A stretch of 64,000 nucleotides of DNA, taken from Actinacidiphila yeochonensis CN732 (lineage in GTDB: Bacteria; Actinomycetota; Actinomycetes; Streptomycetales; Streptomycetaceae). The DNA lies in assembly GCF_000745345.1 (NCBI RefSeq), contig NZ_JQNR01000004.1, forward strand, positions 1 through 64,000, given 5' to 3'. The translations under genes were made by a program, and so were the position numbers. The notes under the pieces are model-generated. The model ran no database searches. It saw only the letters and a program-made list of their open reading frames with translations, and had not been told where the DNA came from. This document shows positions 58,817 to 64,000 of this stretch, piece after piece; positions within the stretch are counted from its first letter, which is position 1, and every line of letters starts with the position of its first letter.

Positions 58817-60454
58817 CTAGGACGCCGCCAGCACCCGGGCGCGACGGACGACCTCGGCGGCGCCGAGGGTGTTCGCGACGGCGAAGAGGTCGGGGCTGCG
58901 GGTGGAACCCGTCAAGGCGAGGCGGATGAGCTGGGACGCCTCGCGGATCGAGCCGGGATAGGCGTCCGGGTCCTTCTTGTACTCCTTGGGGCTGGAGGCG
59001 AACCCGTGCTTGGCGGCCAGGGCGCGGATCTGGTCGAACCAGTCCGCGGCGTCGTGCCGGTAGCCCGCGGCGAAGTCCTCCGCGAACGCCCGGACGAGAT
59101 CCGGCGCCATGCCGCCGAACTGCGGGTCGCCGACGGGGACCGGGACGAACAGCTGCCGGAAGAAGAAGCCGTAGGCGGTCCGGAAGTCCGACCACTTCCG
59201 CAGGTCCTTGCGCGGGTTGTCGACGCCCTCCCGCTCCACGGCCAGGGCCGCCAGGGCGAGTTCGCGCTCCGCGTCGAGCACCGGAACCAGCTCGGGGTCG
59301 TGCTCCGCCGCCCACGCGCGGACCGCGGCGAGGATCTGCTCGCCGCTGAGGGTGGCGATGTGGTCGGCGCTGATGTCCTCCAGCTTGACCAGGTCCACCA
59401 GCGGGCCGGCCACTCCGAACTCCGCCAGCCGGATCGGCTCCTCCAGGGCCTGCGGCAGCGGGAGTTCGGCGAGCCGGCCGTTGGCGAGCCCGCGCAGGTA
59501 GAACAGCACGGCCTCGGCGGGATAGCCCGCCTGCACGTAGAACGTGACGCTCGACTCCGGGTCCTTGCGCTTGGACAGCTTCCGCTTGCCGCCCGGGATC
59601 TTCTTCATCAGCGGCGCGATGTGCGCGTAGGTCGGGGGCGTGAAGCCCAGCGCCTCGAAGAGCTGGAGGTGGAGGGGGACGGAGGAGATCCACTCCTCGC
59701 CCCGGACGACCAGGGTGACCCGCATCAGGTGGTCGTCCACGGCGTGCGCGAGGTGGTACGTCGGCAGCGGGAGGGGGTGGGCGGAGGACTTGAGGAGCAC
59801 GACGTCGTTGCGGTTGTCCTCGTGCTCCAGCCGGCCGCGGATCGCGTCGGTGAACGACGCCCGCGCCCCGGTGGTCCCCGGCGAGCGGAAGCGCACGACG
59901 TAGGGGGCCCCCTCGTCCAGCTTCGCCTGCACGGCGGTCGGCTCCGCGTCCCGCCAGATCGCCCACTCGCCGTAGTAGCCGGTGGGAACCTTGGCCTCCT
60001 CCTGGCGGCGCCGGGCCTCGGCCAGTTCCTCGGACGTGGCGAAGCAGAGGTACGCCAGGTCCCTGCGCAGGAGGTCGCGGACGTAGCTGAGGTAGATCGG
60101 CTGGCGGGCGGACTGGAGGTAGGGGCCGTAGTCGCCGTTGCGGTCGTCCTCGTCGGCGGGCACCCCGAAGTAGTCGAAGGCGCCGGCGAACTGGGCCACG
60201 GCCCCCTCGACCTCGCGGGACTGGTCGGTGTCCTCGATGCGCACCAGGTACGGGCCGCCGCTGCGACGGGAGATGTCGCGGTTGATCATGGCGACGTAGA
60301 TCCCGCCGATGTGCACGAACCCGGTGGGAGACGGCCCCAGCCGAGTGACCTGGGCCCCCTCCGGCAGCCCGCGTGGCGGGTAGCGTTCCTCCCAGTGCCC
60401 GGGTTCGGGCAGGTCCGCGGGAAACAGCGCGTCAATGACGGATGGGACGAGCAT
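58817..60454 (-). CDS. gltX: Glutamyl-tRNA synthetase, non-canonical (HIGG) type
   Basis: The 545-aa class I synthetase starts at ATG 60454. Residues 38-51 read RLGPSPTGFVHIGG, so the HIGH motif is HIGG; this variant resembles clostridial-type GluRS (GAQVTRLGPSPTGF, YLVRIEDTDQSREVEGA). The second motif is KLSKR at 292-296, followed by KDPESS. The anticodon-binding helical half is complete (SSPKEYKKDPDAYPGSIREA). Streptomycetes normally carry a separate canonical GluRS, so this is probably an additional enzyme, for example for self-resistance or for supplying Glu-tRNA to a pathway. It is divergent from a StrR-type regulator. Confidence 0.9.
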   Translation of the reverse strand: MLVPSVIDALFPADLPEPGHWEERYPPRGLPEGAQVTRLGPSPTGFVHIGGIYVAMINRDISRRSGGPYLVRIEDTDQSREVEGAVAQFAGAFDYFGVPADEDDRNGDYGPYLQSARQPIYLSYVRDLLRRDLAYLCFATSEELAEARRRQEEAKVPTGYYGEWAIWRDAEPTAVQAKLDEGAPYVVRFRSPGTTGARASFTDAIRGRLEHEDNRNDVVLLKSSAHPLPLPTYHLAHAVDDHLMRVTLVVRGEEWISSVPLHLQLFEALGFTPPTYAHIAPLMKKIPGGKRKLSKRKDPESSVTFYVQAGYPAEAVLFYLRGLANGRLAELPLPQALEEPIRLAEFGVAGPLVDLVKLEDISADHIATLSGEQILAAVRAWAAEHDPELVPVLDAERELALAALAVEREGVDNPRKDLRKWSDFRTAYGFFFRQLFVPVPVGDPQFGGMAPDLVRAFAEDFAAGYRHDAADWFDQIRALAAKHGFASSPKEYKKDPDAYPGSIREASQLIRLALTGSTRSPDLFAVANTLGAAEVVRRARVLAAS

Positions 60455-60889
60455 GGCGGGTCAGGGTCTCCAGCGACGTCGGGAAGGGGGGCCTCATCCT
60501 ACCCGCGCCGCAGCAGGCGCTCTCGGGGCCGGCCGCGGCCGCCGCCCTCCGAGGGCGGTCGCCACGACGGGCTTTCCGGCTCCGCCCGCGGTCCGCCGGG
60601 AGTCGCCCCGCGAAGCGCTTCGCCGGACGTCGGTGCGAAGTCTTTCGATATATCTTTACACCATCCTTGAATAATGAGGTTTGGCGAGCAGATCTTTCCT
60701 GCGCGTCGCCGGCGTGTGCGTCGGGTCCGGTATATGCGGCAGTAAATGTCCAGAATGGCAATTATCCGACCGCCTGATCCCCATGTGTCACAGTGGTGTG
60801 ACGCCCGACCCCCTTGTAGTATCGGGACCAGGAAACGCGGTGATACCTATGGACTGCTATGTCCGTACGGTGTGGCGTGAGGGGGCTCG
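60455..60889. other. Divergent, AT-richer intergenic region
   Basis: 435 bases between gltX and the StrR-type gene. 60635-60780 is clearly AT-richer (TTTCGATATATCTTTACACC, TTGAATAATGAGG), unlike most of the window. It contains the palindrome and promoter candidate at 60787-60822. No gene is seen. The composition break suggests acquired DNA or a strongly regulated promoter. Confidence 0.6.
60787..60822 (+). promoter_or_regulatory. Operator-promoter candidate of StrR-type gene
   Basis: GTCACAGTGGTGTGAC (60787-60802) is an exact 6-4-6 inverted repeat. It overlaps a possible -35 TGGTGT (60794-60799) that is 17 bases from TAGTAT (60817-60822). The gene starts 67 bases further on. The palindrome is seen directly; its use as an operator is inferred. 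Confidence 0.5.
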
Positions 60890-61900
60890 ATGCGCGACGT
60901 GGTTGAAATAGCCAACCGGTCCGACGTGGGTGCGGAAAGGGAATTCGAGAGTGCGCCCCTGCTGATTTCCCGGTTGACCCCCGGTGATTCACCGAGGATA
61001 TCCGGCCTTTCCGACGACCACGTGCGTAGGTTGGCGGAGGTGGAAGCCGCCCTGCCTCCGATCCTGGTGCACCGGCCGACCATGCGCGTCATCGACGGGA
61101 TGCACCGCCTGCATGCGGCCGCGTTGCGGGGCGATGCCGTGATTATGGCGACCTACTTCGACGGAGGCGAGTTCGAAGCCTTCGTTCAAGCGGTGCGGTC
61201 CAACAACGCCCACGGTCTCCCGCTGTCCTGCAAGGAGCGGGAGACGGCCGCCAAGCGCATCCTGGCCGCCCGACCCAACTGGTCGGACCGTGCGATCGCC
61301 GAGGTCACCGGGCTCAGCGCGCCGACCGTCGCCGCCGTACGGGGCCGCTCAACTGAAAGATTCTCGCAGTCGAACAGCAGGGTGGGGCGGGACGGCCGGG
61401 TCCGGCCCCTCGACGGGGCGGCGCGCCGCCAGAAGGCCGTCGAGATCATCCGCAGCCACCCGGGCGCCTCCCTCCGGGAGATCGCCAAAGAAGCCGGTAT
61501 ATCCGTCGGAACGGCCCACAACGTACGTCTGAAGCTGCGGGAGGAGGAAGCCGCAGCCGAGGCCACGCGGCTGAGCGGAGGCGGCGGGGACCCGCAGGAC
61601 GGGGATTTCGGGCACAGCGCGTCCCGGGCGCTGCCCCCACCTGACTCTCCCGCGGACGACCGGCGCAAGCAGCAGGTGCTGCACAGCCTGCGCCGGGACC
61701 CTTCGCTGAGGATGTCCCGCAGAGGGCGGTTCCTTCTCCAGTGGCTCGGAATCCTCTCGCTCGGACCCGACGGGCTCGACCAGTTCGCACTCTCCGTCCC
61801 GAACCACTGGCTGAAGATCACGGCCGACCTGGCCCGCGAATCCGCGGCCACCTGGAAGCATCTGGCCGACGAGCTCGAGCGGCGTGCCGACGGCCTCTAG
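60890..61900 (+). CDS. StrR/NovG-type (ParB-like) pathway-specific activator
   Basis: The 336-aa protein starts at ATG 60890 after GAGGGGG. The ParB/sulfiredoxin-like part is SDDHVRRLAEVEAALPPILV, HRPTMRVIDGMHRLHAAALR and FVQAVRSNNAHGLPLSCKER, matching the StrR family of antibiotic activators more than chromosomal ParB. Two helix-turn-helix segments follow: WSDRAIAEVTGLSAPTVAAV (131-150) and SLREIAKEAGISVGTAHNVR (194-213). The C-terminus is helical. StrR relatives switch on aminoglycoside, aminocoumarin and glycopeptide clusters. The target here is probably the genes to the right; that is inference. Confidence 0.9.
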   Translation: MRDVVEIANRSDVGAEREFESAPLLISRLTPGDSPRISGLSDDHVRRLAEVEAALPPILVHRPTMRVIDGMHRLHAAALRGDAVIMATYFDGGEFEAFVQAVRSNNAHGLPLSCKERETAAKRILAARPNWSDRAIAEVTGLSAPTVAAVRGRSTERFSQSNSRVGRDGRVRPLDGAARRQKAVEIIRSHPGASLREIAKEAGISVGTAHNVRLKLREEEAAAEATRLSGGGGDPQDGDFGHSASRALPPPDSPADDRRKQQVLHSLRRDPSLRMSRRGRFLLQWLGILSLGPDGLDQFALSVPNHWLKITADLARESAATWKHLADELERRADGL

Positions 61901-62328
61901 CCTCACTCCCGGCGGGGTTCGCCCCGCTCGCCGCCCTGGCACGGGCGCCCGCCGCGTCGGCCGAGAACCCGAGCAGCCCACGACGAGGACTTCCCGCCGC
62001 CCGCACCGGGACACCTCGCCACCGGGCAGGGCTCGCCGGTCGCGGCACCGGCCAGGCCCTGTCCGACAGATCTCGCCTGGCCCCCCCATGACCGCGCACG
62101 GGGTGCCCCCACGCGCCGCGTTGCCGGTCGTCGGCGCAGCCCGCCGCGTTTCCTCCCCCCGGGCCCGGCGGCAGGGAGTACCCCCGTCCTCCGCCCCGCG
62201 GTCGACCATGCCGGACCTCGCCGGCCCCGCCCCACGGGCGGACGACGAGCTTTGTCAGACAGGACTCAGGGCGGCTCGGGCGCCGCGGTCCTTCTCCCTT
62301 CACATCGAGCCTCGGAGGTCGGGCAGAC
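61901..62328 (+). other. Intergenic region with dispersed repeat copy B
   Basis: 428 bases without a credible gene. 61906-62056 is repeat copy B, in the same orientation as copy A at 58599-58800. The rest (62060-62310) is GC-rich without features I recognise, apart from CGGAGG at 62313-62318, which is the ribosome binding site of the next gene. Confidence 0.7.
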
Positions 62329-63078
62329 ATGGATTACTCTCTGCGCAAGCAGGCGTTCGACAGGGATGGTTACGTCGTGGTCCGCCAGTTTCTGTCGTCC
62401 TCCGAACTCACCGAACTGGCGGACGAGATCCAGCGGTTCATCCGGGAGGTCGTGCCCGACCTTCCGGAGACACAGGTCTTCTACGAGGTCGGGTCCGACG
62501 GGAAAAGAGGGGTCCGGCAGATCCACCGCATGAACTGCGATCCGTACTTCGACTCGTATCAGCACCACGGGAAGTGGATCGCGTTGGCAACCGAGCTCGT
62601 CGGCGAGGCGGTGATAGCGAGGCCGCCCATCTATTTCAGCAAGCCGCCGAACACCGATTTCCCGACACCGCCGCACCAGGACAACTGCGCGTTCGGCCTC
62701 ACTCCACCGAACGGGGTCGAGATGCTGCTGGCCCTGGAGGAGCCGTTCGACGAGGAGACCGGCTGCCTGCGCTACCTTCCCGGCTCCCACCGTGAGGGGC
62801 CGCGGCGCCACACCTACAGCGGCGTCCGCGGATTCGCCCTTGAGGTGGCCGACTTCGGTCCGCGGGACGAGGCGCGCGAGGTGGCGGTGGAGATGCGGCC
62901 CGGCGACCTCCTGTGCCACCACCCGCTCACCGTCCACCGAGCCCACCGCAACCGCTCGCAGGACCGCACCCGTGCGGGCTTCGGCATGTGGTTCCGCGGT
63001 GCGAGCACCCGCGTCGAGGCGGCGAACACCGAGGACTACGACCGAAGCGCGCGCCGGGCACAGCACGCCGGAAGGTGA
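62329..63078 (+). CDS. Phytanoyl-CoA dioxygenase family Fe(II)/2-oxoglutarate oxygenase
   Basis: The 249-aa protein starts at ATG 62329, ten bases after GGAGG. The PhyH fold is shown by FDRDGYVVVRQFLSSSELTE, YFSKPPNTDFPTPPHQDNCA with the iron ligands H116 and D118, LRYLPGSHREGPRRHTYSG, GDLLCHHPLTVHRAHRN with distal H203, and the 2-oxoglutarate Arg in SQDRTRAGF. Bacterial members hydroxylate or otherwise oxidise small molecules in biosynthetic clusters (e.g. ectoine, mitomycin and halogenation relatives). The substrate is unknown; 59 bases separate it from the radical SAM gene. Confidence 0.92.
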   Translation: MDYSLRKQAFDRDGYVVVRQFLSSSELTELADEIQRFIREVVPDLPETQVFYEVGSDGKRGVRQIHRMNCDPYFDSYQHHGKWIALATELVGEAVIARPPIYFSKPPNTDFPTPPHQDNCAFGLTPPNGVEMLLALEEPFDEETGCLRYLPGSHREGPRRHTYSGVRGFALEVADFGPRDEAREVAVEMRPGDLLCHHPLTVHRAHRNRSQDRTRAGFGMWFRGASTRVEAANTEDYDRSARRAQHAGR

Positions 63079-63137
63079 ACCCGCCACCTCCGCGAACGCC
63101 TCCGCGCGGCAACCCCACGGGAAAGGTCCGCCAACAC

Positions 63138-64000
63138 ATGGCCGGTCAGATCAGGGACTTCACCCCCGGAGACGCGACACCCGAGGACAGCATCGTCATC
63201 TTCGGCGCCGGTGACGTGGCCCAGCTCACGCACTACGCCCTCCGCGCGCTGGGGCTGGACGTCGCGTACGTCTGCGACCCCCTTCTCGCCGAGGCCGGGG
63301 GCACCCTGTGCGGAACGGAGGTGATCCCCCCTGGCGCCCTCGCCTCCCTCGACCCCGGGACGACCTGCGTCATCGACGCCTGGGACCACACCCGCTACGC
63401 GCGGCAGCCGGCGCTCCTCGACCGCTTCCCACGGGTCCACTTCAGCGTCTCGCTGCTGAGGGGGACGGATTTCAGCGGTCCGCGCGCCCCCGTGCTCCCG
63501 GGCGAGCGGGAGCGGCGTATCACCCACTACGCCAACCAGTGCCAGGCCCTTCTCGCCCGGAGCGCGCAGGTGCGCCTGCGGTCGCTCGACGTCGTCGTCA
63601 CCGAGGCGTGCACCATGCGCTGCGTGGACTGCTCCAACCTGATGCAGTACTACGCCCACCCGCGCCATTCCGACCTCGACGAGCTGCACACGGCTCTCGA
63701 ACGGCTGATGGCCGCCGTGGACGGGGTGGACGAGTTCCGGGTGCTGGGCGGCGAACCCTTCGCCAACCCCCGGTTCGGGCGCACCGTGGACCTCCTGACG
63801 AGCGTGGCGGAGGCGGAGCGGGTGGTGGTGTACACCAACGGCACCATCGTTCCCCGAGACGCGAACCTGGCCTCGTTGGCGCATCCCAAGGTGCTGGTCA
63901 AGATCACGGACTACGGCGGCCTCTCCGTGCGGCACGACGCCCTCGCCGAGACGCTCACCCGGCAGGGCGTCAACTGGCTCAGCCAGAAGCCGACGTGGAC
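63138..64000 (+). CDS. Radical SAM enzyme with N-terminal Rossmann-like domain (3' end outside window)
   Basis: Starting at ATG 63138, 287 codons are open to the window edge. Residues 16-45 give SIVIFGAGDVAQLTHYALRA, a nucleotide-binding-like glycine motif, and the next ~70 residues resemble a small Rossmann-type domain. The radical SAM domain follows: VTEACTMRCVDCSNLMQYY, with cluster cysteines 158, 162 and 165 (CX3CX2C), RVLGGEPFANP (the GGE motif) and VVVYTNGTI. Similar domain pairs are recalled from polysaccharide and sugar-modification loci. The reaction is unknown. It is likely in one operon with the PhyH gene. Confidence 0.88.
   Translation, partial: MAGQIRDFTPGDATPEDSIVIFGAGDVAQLTHYALRALGLDVAYVCDPLLAEAGGTLCGTEVIPPGALASLDPGTTCVIDAWDHTRYARQPALLDRFPRVHFSVSLLRGTDFSGPRAPVLPGERERRITHYANQCQALLARSAQVRLRSLDVVVTEACTMRCVDCSNLMQYYAHPRHSDLDELHTALERLMAAVDGVDEFRVLGGEPFANPRFGRTVDLLTSVAEAERVVVYTNGTIVPRDANLASLAHPKVLVKITDYGGLSVRHDALAETLTRQGVNWLSQKPTW

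Noticed and set aside
58816..60670. Long plus-strand frames opposite gltX
   Set aside because: They read the complement of a clear class I synthetase and have Val/Arg/Gly shadow composition.

Overview
The window is high-GC (about 70% or more), with GTG/TTG starts, long Ala/Pro/Gly-rich extensions and a tRNA-free rRNA spacer. Together with the gene content (orphan ParA next to ScpAB, DmdR-type iron box, SepF paralogue, StrR-type activator, DnaE2 cassette) this points to a Streptomyces or close relative. Most of it is core chromosome. The order TPR protein - HAD phosphatase - tlyA - nadK - recN - pyrG - NUDIX - parA - scpA - scpB - rluB - cmk - der is recalled to match the mycobacterial Rv1691-Rv1713 neighbourhood, with actinomycete-specific genes interspersed.

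Layout. 1-4064: 3' end of 16S rRNA, 23S, 5S and a terminator. 4140-9264: a strongly repetitive Arg/Asp-rich TPR protein, a DUF1015 protein and a HAD phosphatase. 9466-14728: an iron-siderophore uptake locus (siderophore reductase, lipoprotein, two FecCD permeases, ATPase) around a divergent DmdR/IdeR-like iron box. 14676-20621: SCP2 protein, an Ala/Lys-tailed protein, tlyA, nadK and recN. 20713-24911: a small MraY-like membrane protein, a GT4 glycosyltransferase and a GH15 hydrolase. 25617-32365: pyrG, NUDIX, a STAND/TPR gene broken by three single-base losses, and ald. 32603-37886: parA, a probable ribbon-helix-helix partner, scpA, scpB and rluB. 37979-43537: a degenerate nucleotidyltransferase, tyrA, cmk, an acyltransferase and der. 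43792-53474: small and lineage-specific genes (Rpf-like transglycosylase, I78 inhibitor, PAP2, acyl-CoA dehydrogenase, SepF paralogue, Cys-rich DUF5685 protein, DUF1684, PPOX). 54058-58502: a LexA-box-preceded mutasome cassette, dnaE2 plus a catalytically dead Y-family protein.

The right end (58.6-64 kb) changes character. It has a clostridial-type second glutamyl-tRNA synthetase with HIGG in place of HIGH, an AT-richer intergenic region with a palindromic operator candidate, a StrR/NovG-type pathway activator, a phytanoyl-CoA-type Fe/2-oxoglutarate dioxygenase, and a radical SAM enzyme carrying an extra N-terminal Rossmann-like domain that runs off the window. gltX and the StrR-type gene lie between two direct copies of a dispersed intergenic repeat. 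This looks like the left border of a specialised-metabolite cluster and is the best place to look for something undescribed. The product cannot be told from the window.
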